DNA of 64,000 nt, from positions 682,001 through 746,000 of the forward strand of contig CAWHVB010000005.1 of NCBI GenBank assembly GCA_963832715.1. Reading direction: 5' to 3'. Below the pieces are notes generated by a model, which ran no database searches, was not told the origin of the DNA, and saw nothing but the letters and a program-made list of their open reading frames with translations. The stretch is from DATFVA01 sp963832715 (GTDB lineage Bacteria > Bacteroidota > Ignavibacteria > Ignavibacteriales > Ignavibacteriaceae). Shown piece after piece: positions 37,672-46,123 of this stretch; the stretch's first letter is position 1; the number at the start of each line of letters is the position of its first letter. Position numbers and translations under genes: made by a program.

Positions 37672-38594
37672 AAGGATTTTTCTTTAGCAGCCAGTATTTG
37701 TCCTGCCATAATAACCGCACCCATTTCAGGGGGAAATTTTCTTTCAGCGGGTTCTGAACCTTCTATTCGTTTTATTTTTTTTCTGAGGAGCCGCGAATAA
37801 TAATTATCGTTTTCAATCAACGAACCGATTAGAACCAGCTTTAAGGGGGACAGTCCAGTTTTTTCTTTTATAACATATATTTGTCTGATTAATTCATCAG
37901 ACTCTGTTTTAAGTATTTTTTGTGCCTCTTTGATCCTTTCATCTGCAGACCTTAGCGTGAACATTGCGATTGATGCCACATCGAAGCCAGGATTATGTAT
38001 AAGTTTTATCAGATCATCAGTACTTTCTATGTGAAAGATTGTCCTGAAGGATTCAAACATTTCACCTGCTTTCTCCCGCCCGTCGAGCATATGTGAAATC
38101 AGCCGTAATGTTTTAACGCCTATTGAGTATCCGCTCCCTTCATCTCCGATAATCCTTCCGAATCCGCCCGCGCGATGGATTCGTCCCGATTTGTCTTTCC
38201 CGAATATAACTGAGCCCGTTCCTGCAATCACCACAGCGCCTGCCTCACCACCTAAGGCGCCCTCCAGGGCGACACGTCCATCGCTTTCAACATAAATATT
38301 TGTAAAACCTTCCGGCAGTTTCCTCAGAAGAGATTCCCTGATCATGTCTGCATGAAACTTTCTACCGGCTCCTGAAATGCCTGCTGCAATTATTAGAATG
38401 TTATCAAAGGAGGCCCCAAGTTTTGTTAAACCCGATTTAACCAGCGAAATAATATTTGCAGCCGCTTTATCATTTCCAATAGTAAGAAAGTTAGCGGGGC
38501 CGCCTGTAAGCTCAAACAGAGGTTTTCCTGACTCATCAGCAAATACACATTTTGTTTTTGTTCCGCCGCCGTCAAGTCCGATAATATAATTCAT
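37668..38594 (-). CDS. BadF/BcrA-family N-acetylhexosamine kinase (MurK/NagK-like)
   Basis: 308 residues of the ASKHA fold. 'GLDGGGTKTKCVFAD' is the phosphate-1 motif, 'YVESDGRVALEGALGG' the second acidic motif and 'GTGSVIFGKD' the phosphate-2 motif. In Clostridium the close relative MurK phosphorylates both MurNAc and GlcNAc; GlcNAc kinases of eukaryotes share the fold. First gene of the minus-strand recycling operon; its product would feed GlcNAc and MurNAc to central metabolism. murQ is not in the window. Confidence 0.82.
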   Translation of the reverse strand: MNYIIGLDGGGTKTKCVFADESGKPLFELTGGPANFLTIGNDKAAANIISLVKSGLTKLGASFDNILIIAAGISGAGRKFHADMIRESLLRKLPEGFTNIYVESDGRVALEGALGGEAGAVVIAGTGSVIFGKDKSGRIHRAGGFGRIIGDEGSGYSIGVKTLRLISHMLDGREKAGEMFESFRTIFHIESTDDLIKLIHNPGFDVASIAMFTLRSADERIKEAQKILKTESDELIRQIYVIKEKTGLSPLKLVLIGSLIENDNYYSRLLRKKIKRIEGSEPAERKFPPEMGAVIMAGQILAAKEKSL

Positions 38595-38893
38595 ACTGAA
38601 TTTCTGAAGTTGTTCATCCTTTCAAAGATAAGAAAAAGCAGTGATTATACGACACCCCGGGGTGCGGTAAATTGCCCTCCCGGATTCCGGAATATTATAA
38701 ATCCTGAGATTGGTGGAACATAAAATAAACCGTCTCTACTTCGGTATAAAAATGTCATCACTCCGTCCTTAGAACCTGTTTCGGCAGAGGGTTGTGCGAC
38801 ATATTACCTTATCCTTACAATTCCTTTTTCCCTGCTAATGACCCGAAAATTCATTATATTTTAAGCAAGAAAAAAGATGAGCCGGAGAAAAGA
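38595..38893. other. Divergent promoter region with two palindromes
   Basis: About 300 bp between the minus-strand recycling operon and the plus-strand aminotransferase gene. It contains two perfect palindromes, CACCCCGGGGTG (38653-38664) and ATTCCGGAAT (38684-38693), 20 bp apart. I see no gene. The frame that extends the aminotransferase upstream by 34 codons is not supported. Confidence 0.55.
38653..38693. promoter_or_regulatory. Two adjacent palindromes in the divergent region upstream of the recycling operon
   Basis: CACCCCGGGGTG (12 bp, perfect) is followed after 19 bases by ATTCCGGAAT (10 bp, perfect). They lie 59-99 bp upstream of the kinase start, a suitable position for operators controlling that operon. 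No matching regulator is in the window. Confidence 0.35.
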
Positions 38894-40402
38894 ATGAGCA
38901 GTCACGAAGAATATTTTAGAAAATTTCGTGAAAATACCATTGGATTTAATAAGAAATTCACCTCACCATATGGTGAGAAGAAAATTATCTACGCTGATTG
39001 GATAGCCAGCGGGCGACTTTATGGTCCCATCGAGAAAAAAATGGTGGAAGAGTGCGCTCCTCTTGTCGGGAATACTCATTCCGAGGCAAGCGTTACCGGA
39101 ACAACTATGACTTTTGCATACCATCAGGCTCACCGCATTATCAAGCAGCACTGCAATGCATCAAAAGATGATGTAATTATAACTGCAGGTTCAGGCATGA
39201 CAGCACTTATAAATAAATTCCAGCGGATGCTCGGATTAAGAGTGCCTGAACAGCTTAAAGATTACCTTGATCTGCCGGATGAACTTCGTCCTGTGGTATT
39301 TATAACCCATATGGAGCATCATTCCAACCAGACATCATGGCTTGAAACAATTGCCGATGTAGTGGTTATTGATCCTGATGAAAGCGGACGGATCGACTTT
39401 AATGATTTTAAGGAAAAGCTCGAAATGTTCAAAGACCGGAAATTGAAGATCGGTTCGTTTACTGCCTGCTCAAATGTTACAGGCATAGAAACTCCGTACT
39501 ATGAACTTTCAAAACTGATGCATCAGAACGGCGGCTATTGTTTTGTCGACTTTGCCTGCTCCGCTCCCTACACAAAAATTGATATGCATCCAGACGATCC
39601 ACTCGAAAAACTTGATGCAGTCTTCTTCTCACCTCATAAGTTTCTTGGAGGACCCGGAACGTCCGGAGTAATGATATTTGATTCCAAACTTTATAAGAAT
39701 AAAGTACCGGATAACCCCGGCGGCGGTACCGTGGACTGGACCAATCCATGGGGTCAGCATAAGTTCGTTAATAATATCGAAGCAAGAGAAGATGGCGGTA
39801 CGCCCGCTTTCCTGCAGACTATACGTGCGGCGCTCTGCATTAAATTAAAAGAAGAAATGGGAATTGATAATATACATGTGAGGGAGGAAGAACTCATCGC
39901 CATTGCATTCGCTGAGCTCAGAGAAGTGAAGTCTCTGCATATACTGGCTGATAATATTGAACACAGGCTCGGTGCAATTTCTTTTTATGTTGACGGGATT
40001 CACTACAACCTCATTGTAAAACTGCTTAATGACAGATTTGGTGTCCAGGTTAGAGGCGGCTGTTCGTGTGCGGGTACTTACGGACATTACCTGCTGCACG
40101 TAAGTCCCGACCAATCGAGAAAAATCACCGAGAAGATCAACGAAGGAGATTTTTCGGATAAACCCGGCTGGGTGCGTATGTCGGTCCATCCTACAATGAC
40201 TAATAACGAAATTTACTATATAACCGATGCAATTAAGCAGATAGTAAATAATATCGATGAGTGGGAAAAAGATTATACATATTCATCTCAGAACAATGAA
40301 TTTTACCACGTCTCAAAGAACGGTAGGGAAGAAGACGAAATCACGAAATGGTTTTCACTAAAGGAAGATACTGAACAGGTACATAGCGAACTAAACAAAT
40401 AG
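38894..40402 (+). CDS. Aminotransferase class V-fold PLP enzyme (second)
   Basis: 502 residues from the ATG at 38894, with GGAG 6 bases upstream; an earlier in-frame ATG at 38792 is not preceded by a site. The PLP-binding lysine is K249 in 'FSPHKFLGGPGTSG'. The start 'MSSHEEYFRKFREN', 'IIYADWIASGRLYGPIE', and the Cys-rich 'VQVRGGCSCAGTYGH' near residue 415 place it in the large class V group that includes cysteine desulfurase-like proteins (NCS-type). It is followed at 42 bp by the kinase-like gene, probably one operon. Confidence 0.85.
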   Translation: MSSHEEYFRKFRENTIGFNKKFTSPYGEKKIIYADWIASGRLYGPIEKKMVEECAPLVGNTHSEASVTGTTMTFAYHQAHRIIKQHCNASKDDVIITAGSGMTALINKFQRMLGLRVPEQLKDYLDLPDELRPVVFITHMEHHSNQTSWLETIADVVVIDPDESGRIDFNDFKEKLEMFKDRKLKIGSFTACSNVTGIETPYYELSKLMHQNGGYCFVDFACSAPYTKIDMHPDDPLEKLDAVFFSPHKFLGGPGTSGVMIFDSKLYKNKVPDNPGGGTVDWTNPWGQHKFVNNIEAREDGGTPAFLQTIRAALCIKLKEEMGIDNIHVREEELIAIAFAELREVKSLHILADNIEHRLGAISFYVDGIHYNLIVKLLNDRFGVQVRGGCSCAGTYGHYLLHVSPDQSRKITEKINEGDFSDKPGWVRMSVHPTMTNNEIYYITDAIKQIVNNIDEWEKDYTYSSQNNEFYHVSKNGREEDEITKWFSLKEDTEQVHSELNK

Positions 40403-40444
40403 AGGAACTCTTAAATTCCTCTGTAACCAGGAGGAGGGATTAAA

Positions 40445-41158
40445 ATGAGAGTAGCAGGTGTTTACGAAAAGTGTCGTATATACATCGAGTCACATAGCAA
40501 ACCGGCCCGGAACAGACCATCATTTCCATGTATAACAATTTCCCGTCAGACAGGTACACGCGCAGATATCATCGGCCACAAGCTAGTTGATATCCTAAAC
40601 GGCTATTCTGATGACGACGGAACAGAGTGGACTTACTTCGATAAGAACCTCATCGAGAAGGTAATCGAAGACCACCATCTGCCGCATATACTCTCCGAGT
40701 TTATGGATGAGGATAAAGTCCATAACCTTAAAAATATGGTGAATGAAATTCTCGGCAATCCGTCGGGACAAACCTTCGTCCGCCAGATGTCGGAGACCAT
40801 ATTGCATATAGCCAGAATTGGTAAAGCAGTAATCATTGGAAGAGGGGGAAATGTGATCACCACAAAACTCCCGAATGTGTTTAATGTCAGGCTTGTTGCC
40901 CCGCTTGAACTGAGGGCTAAACAGGCTCAGGAGGCATATGAACTGAATAATTTCCATGATGCTCTCGAATTTGTTAAAAAAGAGGATGCATCAAGGAGGA
41001 ATTATCTGAAATCATACTTCCTTAAGGATATTGAAGATCCGCTGCTATATCACCTTGTTGTAAATACATCGGCTATGAGCTACGAAGAAGCCGCAGAAAT
41101 AATAGCAGGTTCAGTCAGCCGCAGATTCAATGAACTCTTTTATAATTCTATAGTGTAA
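40445..41158 (+). CDS. Cytidylate kinase-like family protein
   Basis: 237 residues. 'CITISRQTGTRADIIGHKLV' is the modified P-loop of the cytidylate_kin2 family, with 'YFDKNLIEKVIEDHHLP' and 'AVIIGRGGNVITTKLP' as the further motifs. These proteins are related to cytidylate kinase but usually occur beside the real cmk, so the substrate is uncertain. AGGAGG ahead of the ATG at 40445 is a strong ribosome binding site. It follows the aminotransferase by 42 bp. Confidence 0.82.
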   Translation: MRVAGVYEKCRIYIESHSKPARNRPSFPCITISRQTGTRADIIGHKLVDILNGYSDDDGTEWTYFDKNLIEKVIEDHHLPHILSEFMDEDKVHNLKNMVNEILGNPSGQTFVRQMSETILHIARIGKAVIIGRGGNVITTKLPNVFNVRLVAPLELRAKQAQEAYELNNFHDALEFVKKEDASRRNYLKSYFLKDIEDPLLYHLVVNTSAMSYEEAAEIIAGSVSRRFNELFYNSIV

Positions 41159-41350
41159 AGCGGTAAGCTGAAATATGTTTTCGACCGGTCAATCGGATTC
41201 AATTATGGAATCGGGAGGCGCGTATATTGCTTATTTTGAGGATTTCCTTTAGATTTCTAACAATAAATATGAACTTCCGGGGAATGTATGGGAACCATCA
41301 GGGAAAGTATAATTCAGAAATTCATCCTTATCATTATTAATAAAAATCAG

Positions 41351-42176
41351 ATGTGCAGAATAATGCTATTCCTAATCATACTATTGGGGGGTACAACTAC
41401 CTCCTTATACTCTCAGACTACGGATGCTCACCGGTCATTATTTAAACTCGGTTCAACGCCTTTCATTAATAAATCAAAGATTTAATGCAGGACTATCTTA
41501 CGGTATTAACCATGGCTCGCCTTCCACAATACTTCAGCAATGGATACTGCCGGATTTTAATAAAGATATAATCTTCAAAGATGTTAAGGGATATCTCTCT
41601 TTTGGTCCTGTGGTAGAAGTTTACCTGAAATACACGGAGGGATATTCATTTGCTTACAATAGCTCGTATCTTGGAGAGGAACGAAGCACAAAACGATATA
41701 ACTATGGCGTCAAATATAAATTTATTGAATCAGAAGGGTATGTCCCCGATGCAGCGCTTGAGATAAATTCCGAATATCCGGTGTCGCTTTCTGCAGGATC
41801 GGCGGATGAAGCTTTTAAGTACTATGTATGTGTTGACTTCGGGTATTATTATTTTTTATTGCCGCGCAGGTACTCCGCCGGAGCCGCCTACAGTTTAACG
41901 GATAATGTGAGTTTATTTGCCGAAACTGATTACGAAGCTGAATGGGACACTCAAACCCCCAATCATTCCGTAAGGACAGGTCTCGACCTTTCATTATATA
42001 ATTATGTCCATATGGATCTTGCTTTATTTTATTTCAATTTCAGATTCAGGGATGTTATTCCGGGCCGTGATGGTTTCACATGGCAGGATCCCGGGCATCT
42101 ACTTACGATGCCGGAGAAGAATAAATATTACCTCATAAGCAGCAGTATTACTGTTAACCTGGATATATTAAAATAG
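41351..42176 (+). pseudogene. Secreted beta-barrel protein, frameshifted near its signal peptide
   Basis: About 274 codons in two frames. The first frame (ATG at 41351) gives a signal peptide ('LFLIILLGGTTTSLYSQ') and continues 'TTDAHRSLFKLGSTPFINK' to a stop at 41483-41485. The second frame continues 'RFNAGLSYGINHGSP' and runs to 42176 in alternating beta strands, ending 'SSSITVNLDILK'. Removing one A from the A3 at 41476-41478 joins the frames as '...INKSRFNAGLSYG'. This looks like one outer-membrane or periplasmic barrel protein broken by a single extra base. Function unknown. Confidence 0.65.
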
Positions 42177-42195
42177 AAATCCCCTGACCTGAGCT

Positions 42196-43800
42196 TTAAT
42201 ACTTAAAATCGCGGATGATTTTGTCGACGGCTTCCTTAGATATCCCTTCGCCGAATTTTGAAGGAGTTTTGGGTTCTTCTTTCTTTTGGGGGGAAATGAT
42301 TCTTTCGTGAGCCGGAGGAGCAACCTGGTTCTTTTCAAAGCTGGGATTGCCTGCCCTTGCTCTCAGTCTTTCTTCGATCTCCATCATAAAACTGCTCTTA
42401 CCGCCGAATTCTTTCTGCATCTTAAACGACGTTACCGTATTGCCGGGGTTAATTGGATTGGTCTCAAATGCCAGTGCTTTAATGTTCATCAGATGTTTTG
42501 CCGTAATATTATCGGATATAATTGAACCGCCGATTGTACCAGGGCCTAATGTCATCGAAGGGTTCAACGCTGTTGTATATCCTACTGCACCAACAGAGGC
42601 AACGGTGTTTACGAGTATCCTGAAAGCCGGTTTCTCTAATGCGAATTTCATTATAACAGGCTCGTCATTGGAGTGTATTGCCATAGTATGTCCTATTCCG
42701 CCGAAATTCAAAAGTTCGATGCATCGGTGACAGCCTTCAAGCCACCCGTCAGCTGTATAAAAGGCAAGAATAGGGGAGAGCTTCTCCATTGAAAGCGGCT
42801 CGCTTTTCCCTACCTCATAACATTCAGCCATAAGCACTTTGGTACCCTCAGGGACTTTGAATCCGGCATAGTTTGCTATGAACTCAGCTGGCTGTCCTAC
42901 TATCGCAGGATTGATCCTGAAATCCTTCTGAATCGCCTTTGCCAGTTTTTCCTTTTCCTCTGCATTTACAAAATAGCCGCCGCGGCTTTTAACTTCCCCG
43001 ATGACTTTTTCCTTCAATGGAAGATCAACAATCATTGCCTGTTCTGACGAACATAATGTTCCGTTGTCAAATGTGGTTCCATATATAATATCGGCAACAG
43101 CTTTTTTGTAATCGGCGGTCCTTTCAATAAATGCAGGCACATTACCGGAGCCGACTCCATAAGCGGGTTTCCCTGAACTATATGCGGCTTTAACCATAGG
43201 AGTACTTCCCGTTGCGAGTATTACGGCAATGTTCTTGCTGCGCATAAGCTCTTCGGTACCCTCAATAGTAGGCTCAGATAGACACTCAATGAGCCCTTCA
43301 GGAGCACCTGCAGCAACTGCTGCATCTGAAAGTATCTTTAAAGCTTCTGCAGTACATTTTGCTGTGCGGGGATGCGGACTGGCAACTATTGCATTTCTAC
43401 ACTTCAAGGAAATCAATGCTTTGAACATAGCAGTAGAAGTAGGATTTGTAGATGGGATAAGGGCACATACTACTCCCATAGGTACGCCGATCATAAGTAT
43501 CTTTCCGTTTGCTTCGATATCTACAATCCCGGCGGTCTTCAGATCCTTAATGGATTCATATACATTCTTTGTTCCGAACTGATTCTTTATAATCTTATCT
43601 TCATACTTTCCAAACCCGCTTTCATCAACTGCCATTCTTGCCAGCCGCTCTGATGCTGCATATCCTGCTTCAGCCATGGCTTTTATAATTACATCGACCT
43701 GCTGCTGTGAGAAGTGACTGAATTCAAGCTGGGCTTCCTTTGCCTTTGCTGCCAGGCGGCGTGCTTCCTGGATTGATCTGAGATCACTGTCGTAATTCAT
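42196..43800 (-). CDS. CoA-acylating aldehyde dehydrogenase with amphipathic C-terminal tail
   Basis: 534 residues of the CoA-acylating aldehyde dehydrogenase family, related to the AdhE N-terminal half and to EutE/PduP. 'FDNGTLCSSEQAMIV' carries the catalytic Cys; 'VGSGNVPAFIERTADYKKAV' and 'LNFGGIGHTMAIHS' are further AdhE-type signatures. There is no iron alcohol dehydrogenase domain. After the enzyme core (about residue 470) a charged, proline-rich linker leads to a final helix 'FGEGISKEAVDKIIRDFKY' with hydrophobic residues at i, i+4, i+5, i+8 and i+9. Such tails act as encapsulation peptides for bacterial microcompartments. No shell gene is in the window. A GAGG lies 6 bases before the ATG. 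Confidence 0.85.
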   Translation of the reverse strand: MNYDSDLRSIQEARRLAAKAKEAQLEFSHFSQQQVDVIIKAMAEAGYAASERLARMAVDESGFGKYEDKIIKNQFGTKNVYESIKDLKTAGIVDIEANGKILMIGVPMGVVCALIPSTNPTSTAMFKALISLKCRNAIVASPHPRTAKCTAEALKILSDAAVAAGAPEGLIECLSEPTIEGTEELMRSKNIAVILATGSTPMVKAAYSSGKPAYGVGSGNVPAFIERTADYKKAVADIIYGTTFDNGTLCSSEQAMIVDLPLKEKVIGEVKSRGGYFVNAEEKEKLAKAIQKDFRINPAIVGQPAEFIANYAGFKVPEGTKVLMAECYEVGKSEPLSMEKLSPILAFYTADGWLEGCHRCIELLNFGGIGHTMAIHSNDEPVIMKFALEKPAFRILVNTVASVGAVGYTTALNPSMTLGPGTIGGSIISDNITAKHLMNIKALAFETNPINPGNTVTSFKMQKEFGGKSSFMMEIEERLRARAGNPSFEKNQVAPPAHERIISPQKKEEPKTPSKFGEGISKEAVDKIIRDFKY

Positions 43801-43847
43801 TGAATCCTCTTACTATTGAACCAAATATATTTAATGATGAATAGACT

Positions 43848-43863
43848 TTCAATTTAAATTGAA
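43848..43863. promoter_or_regulatory. 16-bp perfect palindrome upstream of the aldehyde dehydrogenase gene
   Basis: TTCAATTTAAATTGAA is a complete palindrome 48 bp upstream of the minus-strand aldehyde dehydrogenase start, in an AT-rich region. The size and place suit an operator. No assigned regulator. Confidence 0.4.
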
Positions 43864-43950
43864 TAGCGGGTGAACTTTTATACAATGGGCAGCTGAAATC
43901 CGGACTTTAAAAAGAGTCGCAGGAACCATATAAGGGGAGTGCTGCCTTAA

Positions 43951-44700
43951 TCAAAGGATGCTTTTCAGTTTTTCATATCCTGATTTGCTTACAGGAAGCC
44001 CTGTTCCGTCATCAAGGAATAGTTTGTACGATTCTTTTTCCACCAGTTCGATCTTTTTGATATGCGTGACTGCAGCGATATATGACCTGTGGATACGTAA
44101 GAAATCATCCGGCGGAAGATGTTCCTCAAAATACTTCATTGTCTTCTGTTTTAACAGGTTGCCTTCTTTCGAATGGATCATCACATAATCATCCTGTGCC
44201 TCAATGTAACTTATAGAATCCACCGGGATTATATGAATTTTAGGTCCATCTTTTACAACGATTCTCTCGAGATATTCGGCTGACTCCTGGTTGTGCCGGA
44301 TGAGTCCCTGCACAATCCCGCTCCGTTGAGATTTATTTTTATAATGAAGCCTGGCTTTATTTAAAGCCTCATCAAATCTCTCTGCAGAGAAGGGTTTCAG
44401 CAAATAGTCGGCAGCATTTACTTCGAATGCCTGTATAGCGTACTGATCATAAGCGGTGGTAAAAATGATAACCGGGGGTTTATCAAGCAGCTCCAGCATC
44501 TCAAATCCATTAAGTTTAGGCATCTGGATATCAAGGAAAACGATATCGGGATCCAGCTCGTTGATTTTCTTGACGCCCTCAAAACCATTTGAGCATTCAG
44601 CTGCAATTTCAAATTCATCGTAGGCAGAAAGATATTTCCTTACTATCTGTCGTCCCAGAGTTTCATCGTCGATTATTACGGCCGTAATTTTCTTTTCCAT
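43951..44700 (-). CDS. LytTR-family response regulator
   Basis: 249 residues: a receiver domain (residues 5-120, with D57 as the phosphoacceptor in 'DIVFLDIQMP' and K in 'LLKPFSAE') and a LytTR DNA-binding domain (145-249, 'YIEAQDDYVMIHS' and 'FLRIHRSYIAAV'). It should pair with the LytS-type kinase encoded upstream on the same strand. The ATG lacks a strong ribosome binding site and lies 357 bp after the kinase stop, across an 11-bp repeat array. Confidence 0.93.
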   Translation of the reverse strand: MEKKITAVIIDDETLGRQIVRKYLSAYDEFEIAAECSNGFEGVKKINELDPDIVFLDIQMPKLNGFEMLELLDKPPVIIFTTAYDQYAIQAFEVNAADYLLKPFSAERFDEALNKARLHYKNKSQRSGIVQGLIRHNQESAEYLERIVVKDGPKIHIIPVDSISYIEAQDDYVMIHSKEGNLLKQKTMKYFEEHLPPDDFLRIHRSYIAAVTHIKKIELVEKESYKLFLDDGTGLPVSKSGYEKLKSIL

Positions 44701-45057
44701 GATGAGAATTGTTAAATGAGACTATAAATATAATGAATTTTGTCTTTTGGACTATTACTGCCTGCCTGGAACACCGCATCAAGAAGTGAAGATTCATAAA
44801 ATATAGGGACAAGTCAGATAATATAGAATTTAAAGCGTATATAGATCGTATATGAGACGTATGTGAGATGTATGTGGGACGTATGTGAGACGTATGTGGA
44901 GCTTATCAGTCCGGTTGAAAATGAGTAGGGCAGAAAAAGGAAGTGACTCCTGAAAAAGTTCAGATTCAAGGGAAATGATTAAAATTAAAGGGGGCGCTAT
45001 TTTTTAATCCCAGCTAAGATCGGGATGCTTGAAGAAGTCCGGACAGAATTATGGAAA
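44701..45057. other. 357-bp gap inside the two-component operon, with an 11-bp repeat array
   Basis: Between the histidine kinase and the response regulator genes. It holds the 11-bp repeat array at 44832-44897 listed separately. No gene is supported. The gap is unusual inside a signalling operon. Confidence 0.6.
44832..44897 (+). repeat. 11-bp tandem repeat array (unit GAGACGTATGT)
   Basis: Four clear units (GAGACGTATGT, GAGATGTATGT, GGGACGTATGT, GAGACGTATGT) at 44854-44897, preceded by two diverged units from 44832. CGTAT recurs every 11 bases. The unit size and the shared GACGTAT core match the array at 13010-13053. Not coding. Confidence 0.85.
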
Positions 45058-46116
45058 TTAATTGAGCAGCTGCGGCACGAAGAGCACTACCCGGAAAACA
45101 CCATCATCTTTAACAATCTGCATCAGGTTTTCCTGGTTATATATAAGTTTCAGGCGTTCCTGAATATTCTTTAATCCCACGCCTGTACCCTTTTTTGATT
45201 TCGTTTCCGGGTCGTATGTATTTTCGACCTCTATCTTCAGATATCCGTTATCGCTTCCGCATTTCAATTTTACCTTTACACGCTCAAGCGATTCATACAC
45301 AGCATGCTTTATCGCATTCTCAAAAAGCGGCTGAAGAAGCATATTCGGTACGTCGGCTTCAAGGCACGCATCCGATACTTCCTCCGTGTAATCAAACTTA
45401 TCCTCGAACCTTATCTTTTCAATCTCGAGATACAATTTTATATTCTTCAATTCATCCTTCAGTTTATTCTTCTGCTGATCATTATTCGCAAGAGTATACC
45501 TGAGAAACTCGGCAAGCTTAAGTATCATCCCCCGTGCTTTTTCAGGATCAATTGTAGTCAGGGCGCTCATAGAGTTAAGACTATTAAAAATAAAATGAGG
45601 ATTTATCTGAAACTTGAGAGATTTCAGTTCAGCCTGGGTTACAAGGTTCTTCAGTTCAGCCTCGTGAAGTTTCCTTTCCTGGAATCCGGAATAGTATATA
45701 ATTAAATAATAGAAAGAAGTGATGACAAAATAAATAAGCACACCGATCAGGAAACGCCAGGGCAGGGTATTGACAAAAAAGTTCTGGTAGGTGCTGTCAA
45801 ATCCGGGCAAACTTTTCATTATAAGGTAGCCGCTTAAAAGCCATATTGCCGAAATGAAACCAGCTCCGATAAGGTGGTTGATTATAATCCTGTAAAATGC
45901 AGTATTTTCAAACGAGATATAGCGGGTTGAGTACCAGAAACTTAGTCCCAGCCCGCTTAATATAAAATTAAAAACCAGACTATCAGTAACAGCTGTTGCT
46001 GCATCCAGCTTCAGCGCGAAGTTTAACAACAGGAAATTTATTACAATCACTATCAGCCAGAAAAGGAAATAAAAATAAATATTTCTCCGGCTGCTTAGTA
46101 TGGGGTTACTTTCCAT
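45058..46116 (-). CDS. LytS-type sensor histidine kinase
   Basis: 352 residues: about four to five N-terminal membrane helices (residues 15-150), then a His_kinase domain. 'NPHFIFNSLNSMSAL' contains the phosphorylated His, and the ATPase lobe carries 'NMLLQPLFENAIKHAV' (N box) and 'GTGVGLKNIQERL' (G box). No sensory domain is visible outside the membrane helices, so it probably senses membrane state. It follows the LiaF-like gene by 7 bp. The partner is the LytTR regulator downstream. Confidence 0.93.
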   Translation of the reverse strand: MESNPILSSRRNIYFYFLFWLIVIVINFLLLNFALKLDAATAVTDSLVFNFILSGLGLSFWYSTRYISFENTAFYRIIINHLIGAGFISAIWLLSGYLIMKSLPGFDSTYQNFFVNTLPWRFLIGVLIYFVITSFYYLIIYYSGFQERKLHEAELKNLVTQAELKSLKFQINPHFIFNSLNSMSALTTIDPEKARGMILKLAEFLRYTLANNDQQKNKLKDELKNIKLYLEIEKIRFEDKFDYTEEVSDACLEADVPNMLLQPLFENAIKHAVYESLERVKVKLKCGSDNGYLKIEVENTYDPETKSKKGTGVGLKNIQERLKLIYNQENLMQIVKDDGVFRVVLFVPQLLN

Positions 46117-46123
46117 CTTATCA

